Below are positions 20,077 to 29,723 of a DNA stretch of 64,000 bases, piece after piece. The position numbers were made by a program, and so were the translations under genes. The notes beneath the pieces are model-generated. The model saw only the letters and a program-made list of their open reading frames with translations. It made no database searches and was not told where the DNA came from. Source of the DNA: Schizochytrium sp. TIO01 (taxonomy: Eukaryota; Sar; Bigyra; Thraustochytrida; Thraustochytriidae); contig SMSO01000036.1 in NCBI GenBank assembly GCA_004764695.1, positions 1,508,001 through 1,572,000 on the forward strand, given 5' to 3'. Numbering within the stretch: the first letter of the stretch is position 1; every line of letters starts with the position of its first letter.

Positions 20077-21675
20077 ATGATGGACTGCATGACGCAATAT
20101 TATACTCAAAACAGTGGCATGGAAGATGCAAGTGCGACTTTACTCACTGATGACTTTGCCCTCTTCGGTGTTTATGATGGGCATGGTGGTGCAACATGCT
20201 CGGAATATCTTCGCGATAAATTGTTAGGTCGAATTAGCGGCAACTTGCAGAAAGGCGATAACCCTAACAAAGCTTTAGAGAAGGCATTCGAGGGAATCGA
20301 TGAGGATTATTGTGATTTCGCTATGAAAATGGATATTGATGATGGCTCAACCGCAACTGTTCTACTACTCAAGGACGGGGAGTATTTTCTTGCTGCTGTT
20401 GGTGACTCGCGAGCGGTGCTGGTTATGCAAGATGGAAGTGTGGAAGCGCTTAGCCATGACCATAAACCAGAACGCCGCGATGAACGTCTTCGGGTGACAG
20501 GTGCAGGTGGCCACGTTGAGTTTGATCATGAGAACGATACCTATAGAGTTTTCTCTGACGAAGTTGGAGGACTCGCAGTTACCCGCGCTCTTGGTGACGC
20601 TCACTTTAAGCCATATGTGACTGGAACACCTGAAATTTCGAGTGGTCGCATCTCTTCCAAGGTATCCTATGTGATCATGGCGAGTGATGGACTTTGGGAC
20701 GATGTAACAAATGACGAGGCCGGAGAAGTCATTTGCGAGATGCGCGATCGGAACATGGACGGCGACGAACCAGGCCGCCACCTTCAAGAGTCGGTCAAGG
20801 AACTTGTGTATATTGCTTACTCTCGCGGCTCGGAGGACAATATCACGGTTCTAGCCGCTGATTTGCAACGATATTTAAGTGTTCAAGAAGAGCAAGTTGC
20901 CGCTAAGGAGGAAGCAGAGCGCGCTGCCGCTGCTGCTGCAGACGATGGATATGAGGATCTCACGGATGCTGAGTCAGACCCCGATGCGCCACACTCAGAA
21001 AAGGCCAAACGCCACCACGTGAACCGGACAATTATGGGCCTGGATGAATCTGGTTATTTGAGTGATCTGTTGTTATGGAAGAACCCATTGCGAACGTTCC
21101 TATGGTTTTCAGTGGGCTGTCTAGTCTTTTTTCTTACGCATGGTGCCCAGTACTCGCTTCTTACGCTGGGGTCGTATCTGCTTATGATGCAAATAGTTAT
21201 TACAACATTTGTTGTGAAAGCTACCCCTGCTCTGAAAAAACTTCACCTTGTTAGCGATAGCTTTGATGCCACTGTGTTTGTTCTGCAGGGCTCTCTGTTC
21301 ACTGATGAGGTTGTGCAACGTGCAGCAGAGGTTACATTACGGACGACAACATCCCTTTTTACTCAGTGGACGACTGTTGTGCAAGATGGATCCCCTACTC
21401 GCATTCTTATGAGCCTTCGTTTTGTTTCGTACCTGTTTTCACCTCTTCCTCTCGATGTAGCCTTATTTGTTCTGTTTGTGGCTGCTTTCAGTCTTCCAGC
21501 TACATATCATTACAATCAGCCAAGCGTGGACAGGCACTATAACTCAATGCTTGCATCTTATCATAAGTCAATGCGTAGCATCTCGAAGTTCTTTGGATTT
21601 TCTAGCGGAAGTAGCAAGCGAAAGTCCAAGAAAAGGCGCTCACAGCGCCGAGACTCCGATTCAGAATCTCTCTAA
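20077..21675 (+). CDS. PP2C-family Ser/Thr phosphatase fused to a C-terminal reticulon domain
   Basis: 532 residues from ATG 20077, single exon. Residues ~10-265 are a complete PP2C catalytic domain with its metal ligands: GMEDAS (Glu16/Asp17), VYDGHGG (Asp34), DDGSTA, VGDSRAVL (Asp110), ASDGLWDDVT (Asp204) and SEDNITV (Asp254). After an acidic linker (about 270-320), residues 327-510 read as a reticulon homology domain: entry motif LSDLLLWKNPLRTFLWF, first hydrophobic hairpin to about 380, a ~70-residue polar loop, second hairpin (PLDVALFVLFVAAFSLP) and exit motif ATYHYNQPSVDRHYNSM, compared with the family's SVPxxYExxQxxIDxY. The tail is basic and Ser-rich. The predicted product is a phosphatase anchored in tubular ER with the catalytic domain in the cytosol. 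Neither the N-terminus nor the catalytic residues look damaged. Confidence 0.85.
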   Translation: MMDCMTQYYTQNSGMEDASATLLTDDFALFGVYDGHGGATCSEYLRDKLLGRISGNLQKGDNPNKALEKAFEGIDEDYCDFAMKMDIDDGSTATVLLLKDGEYFLAAVGDSRAVLVMQDGSVEALSHDHKPERRDERLRVTGAGGHVEFDHENDTYRVFSDEVGGLAVTRALGDAHFKPYVTGTPEISSGRISSKVSYVIMASDGLWDDVTNDEAGEVICEMRDRNMDGDEPGRHLQESVKELVYIAYSRGSEDNITVLAADLQRYLSVQEEQVAAKEEAERAAAAAADDGYEDLTDAESDPDAPHSEKAKRHHVNRTIMGLDESGYLSDLLLWKNPLRTFLWFSVGCLVFFLTHGAQYSLLTLGSYLLMMQIVITTFVVKATPALKKLHLVSDSFDATVFVLQGSLFTDEVVQRAAEVTLRTTTSLFTQWTTVVQDGSPTRILMSLRFVSYLFSPLPLDVALFVLFVAAFSLPATYHYNQPSVDRHYNSMLASYHKSMRSISKFFGFSSGSSKRKSKKRRSQRRDSDSESL

Positions 21676-23278
21676 TTATATGTGTCTACATACTTTTCCT
21701 AATGGGTTTATCTCTGATCCTGCGCTGTTTGGTCTTTAACCATTATGTTTTTCCTTTTACTCTTCTTTTCATTATATTTTGTCATCAGGTCAAAATGTTA
21801 CTCCATAGCGAAAGCTGGGTTTAATTGTCCCATATCAAAGAGTGAGAACCCGTTAATCTCTACTTCTCATTTAGCTACACTGGGTGTAAGATTTGAAATT
21901 TGTACAGCAAACTTACTTGATTCTAAATAATCCATATACTTCAAAACAAGTTTTTAATTAGAACTTGACCAATATGGGGAAAAGCAATACAAACCTTGTT
22001 CGAGTATTTTTGCTCGTCCTCGCACGCCCAAAACTCATGGCCTGCGCTGCCTTTGATAGACCTAGGACAAACTTACTGTGCCTCGTACACACGCTCAAGG
22101 GATAATGCGATGGCTGTATGACACCATCCATTTACTATGGTGCTATTGGTTGTTTTCCCCACTATTACCTATGTTAGAACTTACATTACCTGTATCTATA
22201 CAATATCACAACATAATAATAAATCGAAAATTATTTTTTAAAGAAAAAAATTAAACTCGGGAGCGCATGCTTGACATTAAAAATATGTTTACTTCAAGTT
22301 GGAATTCACAGCATAAAGGAGATTCCTAAGTTTTGAACTCTCAGCATCTGATTCTAGATAACCTTGTAAATCGCTATGGGCACCTCGTTTCAAGTGCCCC
22401 ATGGATCAGGGCCACACCCACTCGTAAGGAATGGACGAGACATCCCTTGCTGGTTTAGCACGTGTTCGTGAATCGAGTTCATTCAATTACCGCACCTCTT
22501 CTTGGCTCAGCCCAGGCCTTGCTATCTTGGACACATTGAACTTTATAAACCATGACCAATAGGTTGCCGCCTCTTACCTTTACTTGTGGAACTTGTGCAT
22601 AGTTAGTTTTATTTATGGATAGTACACCAGGTTCAGAAATAGATCTTTCAATACTGGACATGGAACAAGCAAGTAATGCATTGATCCCTATCCATCTGTC
22701 CAGACGATAAAATCTCAGACGGAAGTAATCACTAAAACTGTCAAGGCCGGGGTTCTCGAGACGCTGTGCATTACGAATCCCTAATCATGAATAGTACCTA
22801 CTCATTTCGGAACAATATCTAAAATTCTAGTAGATTTTAAATCTGCACACAACATTCAAGCCTTCTCGTGCAAGTGTACTCACTCAGGTGATAGGCTGCA
22901 CACGACTGAGCAGCGGCGCAGCCAGCTCTAGTTAGCGATAGTTGCACACCACGACTCCACAAAAACTAGATGGATTAGCAGCACCTCAGGTACATTTTTG
23001 TTTTATAATTAAAAATAACGAGTAAACATTTTTAAATATATGTTGCGTCCTTACTTTATTTTTACCAACCAAGCTTGAGGGTTAATGATTGTCTGTCATT
23101 ACTAGCGTAGAATCCTGCACAACAAACAAAGTTTGGAGGCCCAAATGTACATAGTTAGCTAACTCCGTCTGAGCAAAACTAAAACCTGAACGAGGCAACT
23201 CCCACGCACCATTGGATATCGTAGTTGAATTGTACCATCATAAACGTTCCCTATAGCGACGCAAGAAACTTGAAAACG
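21676..23278. other. Intergenic
   Basis: AT islands at about 22195-22255 and 22995-23045; one GTACCTACTC motif near 22796. No gene seen. Confidence 0.55.
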
Positions 23279-24805
23279 ATGTATATGCGGCAGCTACTTC
23301 CTGTTACTTTGGTAGCATTTCTATGTGCTCAGGTCGCGCATGCAGAGACATGTCCAGGACAGGAAACCACCTCTGCTGCCCAAGCATATTGCTCTGGTGG
23401 AAGCTTTAGCAGCTATGAATTAAATGGAGAAGGGTCTTATCAATGTAGTCTCTGTACAGGTACAGGCTCCATATGCTCGGGGTGCAGCTCTAGCAGTAGT
23501 GAGGCTACCCCGAGTCCTACAAGTCTTACAAGCTCTGCAACGAGCTCCCCCACGAGCTCCCCCACGAGCTCTGCGCTTGCAGATTGTCCAGATCTGAGCT
23601 CGGCCAGTGCTGCATCAAGCTATTGCTCCGGAAATATGATAGCATCGGTTTTTAATGGGGAGGGAACTTATACTTGTGAAAGTTGTACAGGAGAAGGTAA
23701 AATTTGCTCAAGCCCACCATGTATCACAACAACCACAAATGGAACAAGTGCTGTGACATGCCCAACAGAGTCTGTAGAAGTAGCAACTTGTTCGGCTCTA
23801 GAAAGTATATGCAGCTCCAATGGTTACGGCTCCTTGACAGCGGCTGACACGGGGAGCCTGGGTGGCGATTATTCATGCTCAGGCTGCAGCTCCGGCACAG
23901 TTACTATTGCAGACGATGGATGGTCAGATGATAGCGGTTACTATCCGAATGGCTTGACTACTGCCGGCAAAGCTGAGGTATCCGCAGTTTATATCAGCCT
24001 CTGTCTATTGGCACTTGTAATCGCTATCGTCCGAAATTGCAGACATGTACCTTCGCAAAGTTTCAAAGGCTTATTATATGTAGGCTTTGGTCAGGGGAAA
24101 GAGGAGTTTGATGATAACTACTGCACCTATCTATCCAAAGAGCACCCACTCTTCATCCTCCTGAGCTGTTCAAATTGTGTTTGTCCCAATATCTTCGCCA
24201 AAGCTGGAGTTATCATGGCTCTACTAGTTGGATTGTCCCTTGCAATTACATTCGAAAGTGCTGAATTGTTCGATATTTACTCTGAAAAGTCAGGTTCGTG
24301 CTACAGAGTCACCACCTCAACATCTTCGATTTCTCAATCGACGCAAACAAGCTCTTCAAGTATTGACCTCAGCTCGTTCTTCGGCATGCCTACATTATTC
24401 TCCTTCCTCGTGAGTCTCATTGGCGAGACGCTTTATTCTGCTGCACTCCGAATTTCAAAGGATACTGGAAGGAAATGTGACCCCTGTCTAACCCTCTTGT
24501 GTCTGTTTACAGGTCTATGCTTAACAATGTATTTCGCATTGTCCAAAGCATACATTGGACTGAAGGACAAATTTCCGGATGTGTCTCTTGGAGACATCTT
24601 CAAACAATATGCAACCGTGTTTGCTACCTCAACTGTGTTGGGATGGGTGTTAAGTCTTCTCCCTTTTAAATTTATTTTTAAGTTGTGTTTTCACACAGCT
24701 ACTATGCGCGCAGTACAGTCACGGGAAGATACCCCAAGCAGACTTGAGGTAAAAGTACTTGACACACATTCTCAGGAGAACCCCCTCGATAAGACGTATC
24801 CTTAA
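23279..24805 (+). CDS. Cys-rich repeat ectodomain with multi-pass membrane region, unknown
   Basis: 508 residues using the first ATG (23279); the frame is open upstream only through a TTG. Residues ~1-22 are a signal peptide ending in AHA-E. Three related extracellular Cys-rich repeats follow (about 25-75, 105-150, 160-215); the first two share the pattern C-x11-15-YCSG, NGEG-x-Y-x-C-x2-C-TG-x-G-x-IC. They are separated by a Ser/Thr/Pro linker with repeated SPTSS units. Five hydrophobic segments then occur (around 245, 315, 390, 425 and 460), with a second Ser/Thr-rich extracellular loop between the second and third. The C-terminal tail is short and hydrophilic. It is probably a plasma-membrane protein. 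I do not recognise the family; the loop sequence KEHPLFILL before the second span is only vaguely reminiscent of polycystin-1-like proteins. Confidence 0.7.
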   Translation: MYMRQLLPVTLVAFLCAQVAHAETCPGQETTSAAQAYCSGGSFSSYELNGEGSYQCSLCTGTGSICSGCSSSSSEATPSPTSLTSSATSSPTSSPTSSALADCPDLSSASAASSYCSGNMIASVFNGEGTYTCESCTGEGKICSSPPCITTTTNGTSAVTCPTESVEVATCSALESICSSNGYGSLTAADTGSLGGDYSCSGCSSGTVTIADDGWSDDSGYYPNGLTTAGKAEVSAVYISLCLLALVIAIVRNCRHVPSQSFKGLLYVGFGQGKEEFDDNYCTYLSKEHPLFILLSCSNCVCPNIFAKAGVIMALLVGLSLAITFESAELFDIYSEKSGSCYRVTTSTSSISQSTQTSSSSIDLSSFFGMPTLFSFLVSLIGETLYSAALRISKDTGRKCDPCLTLLCLFTGLCLTMYFALSKAYIGLKDKFPDVSLGDIFKQYATVFATSTVLGWVLSLLPFKFIFKLCFHTATMRAVQSREDTPSRLEVKVLDTHSQENPLDKTYP

Positions 24806-25066
24806 TTTTTCCAATTTAATCAAGAACAGTGGTGGTAGTTGCATATGGAAAATGCAGAGTGATCGTTTTGGATTTCACTCTCTAATATCGCGCACTACAG
24901 TTTAACACTAGCGATGGAATTGATGGTTCTAGTTTTGATTCGAGATTGCAAGTAGATGTACAATTAAACTTCTATGAGTTTCTGTCGATCCGTCAACACT
25001 TGCTATTCTAAGCACATAAGAATTTAAGTTCAAATTTACTACAAAGATATGGTTGGCAAATGGATC

Positions 25067-26607
25067 TTAATGCTGAGTAAGCATTGCAGTCATACGGCGC
25101 TCAAGAACTTCGTTGAGTTTGGTGGCTGTCCGGAGATGCAATCGATGAACTCGCTGCTTTGCTTCTTCATAAAATTGAAGAGATTCCATGTAGGTTTCAA
25201 ACCACATACGTGAGCAACAAAGCGTCTTAATTGGAGCCACATCATCATGGTCTAGCGTACCAGCTAGATTTTTAAGAAAGTCATCTAAAGAAACCCGGCC
25301 ATTCTTCTCTTGGCTCTTCATGATTTGTTCGAGGTCTCGTCGCTGCTTTTCCAGAATGAACTCTTTCTTCTTCTTAAACAGCTCTGCTCGCTTTTGGTCC
25401 CGTAGGGTTTTCTCCTCTGCTTGCGCTTCTTCAAGGTTTTGGACGACTACACCAATAAAAAGACTGATAAATTAAAAAAGTGTAACGTTTTGAAGCAATG
25501 GTTAGTCTGAACTGAAGGTTTTAGAAAAAAAATAGGTTCAATCAAGGTAGCCCGAACGTCTAAATCAGCCGTAGGTTCATGATTTTTTAGCAAAAGTGAA
25601 TAAAATTGAAGAAACCCAGGTACGAGCTCATTAACTTACTTTGTGAAGATAAAGTTTCCAACAAAAATCCACGGAATGATAAATGCTGCAACAGATCCTT
25701 CTGAAAAGTTGCGGTCCAGTAATTTATATTGAATATCTGTCCAGCTGTCCAGAGTTACCAAAACCCAAAGCTGGTACATTGAAAATTGAATTGTTCCCCA
25801 TTCTTCAGAATCAGCATCAGGAGTACGTCCAAAGGAATAATGGCCAATCATAGCCCAAACGAACATAAGAAGTAGGAGAAGACCTACTAAGTAGAGAATA
25901 GAGGCCATTGTTTTGATCAATGCACTCACAAGAACTTGAAGAGGTCTAATGAAGGAGATGCTACGAAGTGCTCGAAGTGCGCGTAAAGCTCGAAAAATTT
26001 TAAGAAATGAGACGTTCGCCTTTGTGTCGTTCGAGTCGAGAGCAACATCAGTTACGTATGATATGGCAAGCACGATAAAATCCATGCGATTATAGTTGTT
26101 TTGCCAATACTTTACAGGCTCTGCAAAGATCTTAAATAAGAATTCCATTGTATATATACTGAGGTAAATTAAACTCATTGTGGAAAATGTAGTTTCTGCG
26201 CTTTTGTTTTGGAATGCTGGAAGTGTTTCTAGGGCAATAGTAATCATATTGACGAGGATTGTTCCAACGATGACCACGTTAAAAGCACGACTGGTTGTTG
26301 TTTTTGAAACTACAAAGTGAAATACACCACGGTATTTGCTTATATCCACCGTAACATGTGTCTCCATTTGACTCGCACTTCTTAAATCACGAAAAATAGG
26401 TATATCCTGCGAAGAAATTCGCAGATGAGAGGTACCTTCACGTAGGTTTTGTGCAATGCTCTTTCTGCGCGTATTTGCATTCGGGTCATTAGTTGGATAA
26501 CCCAATGTGGTAACTGGTACAACTCGGTTTGCACTGTTGGCCCGAGTAAAGCTTAGGCCAAGGTGTGGAGCAAGGCTATGCCTTCGCTTTGTGTCCGGAT
26601 GTTGCAT
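25067..26607 (-). CDS. CatSper-type single-domain voltage-gated cation channel (two exons)
   Basis: Exon 1 is 26607-25640 and exon 2 is 25463-25067; the 176-nt intron (25639-25464) has a GTAAGT donor and ATCAG acceptor and splits an Asn codon inside S6, giving 454 residues. The N-terminus (~90 residues) is basic and soluble. S1-S4 follow, with S4 carrying FRALRALRALRSISFIR (Arg at every third position). The pore loop is VTLDSWTDIQ, with the T-x-D-x-W form of CatSper rather than the TLESWS of bacterial sodium channels; the next residues resemble CatSper3. After S6 (NFIFTNLFIGVVVQN) there is a charged coiled coil LEEAQAEEKTLRDQKRAE. Only one six-TM domain exists, so it must form tetramers, perhaps with other CatSper subunits coded elsewhere. 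In animals the complex conducts Ca2+ in the sperm flagellum. Which CatSper paralogue it is cannot be settled here. Confidence 0.8.
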
Positions 26608-29600
26608 TTTTATAAGATTTTAAAACCGTGCCCCACAAATAACCTTGGCTTTATTGTTTCCAAAAGTAAGTTGCAGCCTCTCGAATAGTGGTTAGGGTCA
26701 AGCTTTGCATGGCAAAGTCTTAGACCACAAACTGGTTTGGAATCAGGTAAGGCAGTTCGCTTAAATGTATTTGAAGGGTTTCGCTTACACAGAATCTTAG
26801 GTATGGGCGTGTCACTGACACTACTACTTATCTGGCCTTTGGCGCTGCGCCAGGGACTATGACGCTTGCTTGAGGGTAGTGTTATATTCACGAGCTTGAA
26901 TGAAAAGCTCTGGAGTTTTTTTCTCTTCTGCTGTGGTTATGACCTAGCTGCTAAAGGTTTCTCCGCAAGCTTTATAGCACAGATCTACCCTTCGTGTGGC
27001 TACTTTTGCTCTCCAGGAGGTTACTTGTGAAAGAAGACGCTCTCCGTTTGCTTCAACTTGTCACTTGAGTCTCGAGCTCTGCTAATCACTGCACTAAAAA
27101 TTGTTATGCAGTGATTATAAAGGGGTTGAGAAGTTAAGACGAGATATAGTATGTAGTCGAAACTAGCTTTAGCAAGCTATATTGTACCTTGTTTACAGAA
27201 AAAACAAGTTGTAGCTAACGCTCGACTCTTGGCTTGCTATTTTTCGAATATTTATATTATAGAAAGTACCCTCTGTTCATGCCTGATTCTGCGAGCTGCG
27301 ATTAGAGTTCGTGCTAACTATTAGCTATTCATACATCTGTATTGAATGTCAATATTACCCGTGGAAGGGTATACAACGTGATCGTTTCTTGATGCAGCCT
27401 TTATTAAAAGCAAACATCCCACACTATCCTATATCGAATGTATCCGTTGATTGTGCATGTCGTACGGAGGTGTGCTAATAAAAGAATCAGGTCCGACTCG
27501 AGGGAGATGGCATTTGTTCTACACATGACCGTAGTCAGCCTAAAAGCGGATTTCGTGAGCACGTAAGCAAATTTGCCTCAGAAGTTGCACAGCATTCGTC
27601 AAACGTGTTGTTCTCACGAAATGTGCGGCCTCTCTTACAAGTAAAATGAAAATTAAAAAGGAATAAACGAGTAAAATTGATCATATTACTATTACTTTTT
27701 TGTTTTTCTTTCTTTTAGTTAATTTTATTATTTAAATTAATAATACTTATTTTAAATCAATTGAAGTAGCTTGAATACGAATAATCAAAACATTACAAAT
27801 ATATATATATATACATATTTTAGAGAACTAAAGATGTGGGATCTCTCGATACATATTGTCACGGCATCCGAAGAGTTTGCTTTCTCAAAGCACGTCAAGC
27901 ATCGTTGCGCGTTTATATTTCTGTTCGGTTTTTGAGCTGGTTAACTCGCAGTGCAAAGTAAAGACTCCGTGCGTCCTAACAAAAAAAGCGCAAACCAATG
28001 CCAGAACGCACTCTGCCTGCTCCTGCTACACGAAGAAACAAAACGCTGCCCTCTTGGGCACATGCATGCATGCATGCATGACTAGCTAGGTACCTAGGTC
28101 ATGAGATCGCCTCTTGTTTCTGCAGTTTGTTTCTCCATCAAAATTGATCTACTCTGACTGTAATCGCTGAACCGCCATCACCTTCGGCAGTCATTCATTG
28201 AAGCATTCAGTCACTTCTCGAGTCGATTCGTAATACCTAAGTTTGCACCATGAGCTTTCGACCTTTGTGAGCTTGCGGAGGTCAGTGCTCCGCTGCACTG
28301 AAAGAGCGCACACGAATTTGTTGACACGAAGACAGCAGCAGAAGAATCGAAGAATCTCCAATCTTCTGGCTTTTACCAAGGTTGTTTGTTCTGCAGCACT
28401 AAAGGAGAACGAACGTCCTTCCTCAATCAATGCATGAAACTCGAAAGCTTTGACCTGAGCTTTCGCAAAGGAAGAGAATTTCAGGACCAGGAGTACCGCT
28501 AGCTACCTACTCACTAGGAGTAGCAGCAGCAGGAGCTGACTTACACTTAGGTTTCGCAGAAGGCATTGGATGACTGATTGATCTTGGCATTTCAGGGCTT
28601 GCACGAAAACGTGGAGCTTGCGTTAGAATCGCTCGTTTGTAGCCAGGTGCCTTGCACCAGGAAGGTTCGGGGTGCTGCCTGGATTGAGAGGACTGCTCGC
28701 AGGAGATTGCTGTTTTGCGATACCTACGTAGGTACAGGGACTGGGGCTTCGAGGCTTTAAGCAGCATAAGAACTAAATAAATAAATAAACAAATTAATTA
28801 ATACTCACTGACCCTTTTTTACTACAATCGAAACAGAAAGAAAAAAAGTCTACGTAGTAGAGATTAATTCCTCGACTTGAACATCGATCAGACTTCAATC
28901 TCAGCCGCATTTGGGTCTCTTGGCCGCGCTCTGGCAAGCACCCACGGCCGCGACCACGCGGGAAACTCGGCAACTCTAGCAAACCAGCCTTGGGTAGACT
29001 GCTAGTATGCAAGGGGGGGAGCAGGCGGAAAGATAAGAGATTTGGTCGAGAACGATTCAATTTGATTCGATCTGTGACCTCGAAAGGAAGCCTACCTCTG
29101 CCTCGACCACCTCCTACTAAAAGTGGGTTGCCCGGGGAAATCAACGAGGGCTGCGCCGGGGCTGTTTGCAGGTTATGAGTAGAGAGCCAACCTCGCTCGC
29201 ACGACCGCATTGAAGAGCAGAACAAAGGAGCTGTAACAAAGCCAGCAGGGAAGGTCGCATTCCAAGACCTCTGCTGTTCTTGCACTCTAGCAAAGTACAT
29301 ATCGTACGCTTTTTCCAATCTATTGGACAGAAGTTTATTTACAGCGGCTGCAACAGGAGGATTGGGAGCCAGGTCTTCAAGGCAAGGCACATCTTCTGGC
29401 GCAACGAGGAGGCCATCTTCAAGATCACCTACTATAAAACCGAATAGAGTGTATTCGAAGGAATTGAAGAGAGTCCAAAACAACAGAAAACAAAGCAAAA
29501 AAAAAAATCTATTATCAAAGAACAAAGAAAACAAAATCGTCATTACACTTTAAAAGTAAATAAATAAGATAACCCAACAGCAGCAGTAGCAACAGCAGCA

Positions 29601-29723
29601 GCAGAAGTCACAACAAAAAAGAAATCAGCTGACGCCGTCGAGACAGCAGACCTCGTTCAAGGTAGCTCTCAACACCACTCTCCGAGGTCATAGCGCTTGA
29701 TCATCCAGGCAGAAGTCGCTGCG
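26608..29723. other. Long divergent intergenic region
   Basis: Promoters of the CatSper-like and SH3/BBC1-like genes lie here. Contents: AT-rich block 27650-27830 with a TA run at 27799-27813, a CATG tandem repeat at 28061-28080, several CCTACGTAGG/TAGGTACCTA motifs (28086-28100, 28502-28511, 28720-28736), and a CAG-rich run near 29580-29605. A 249-codon open minus frame (28794-29543) contains a coding-looking stretch about 70 residues long but has no domain, so it is not called as a gene. Confidence 0.45.
28061..28080. repeat. (CATG)5 tandem repeat
   Basis: Five self-complementary CATG units in an intergenic region. Confidence 0.9.
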
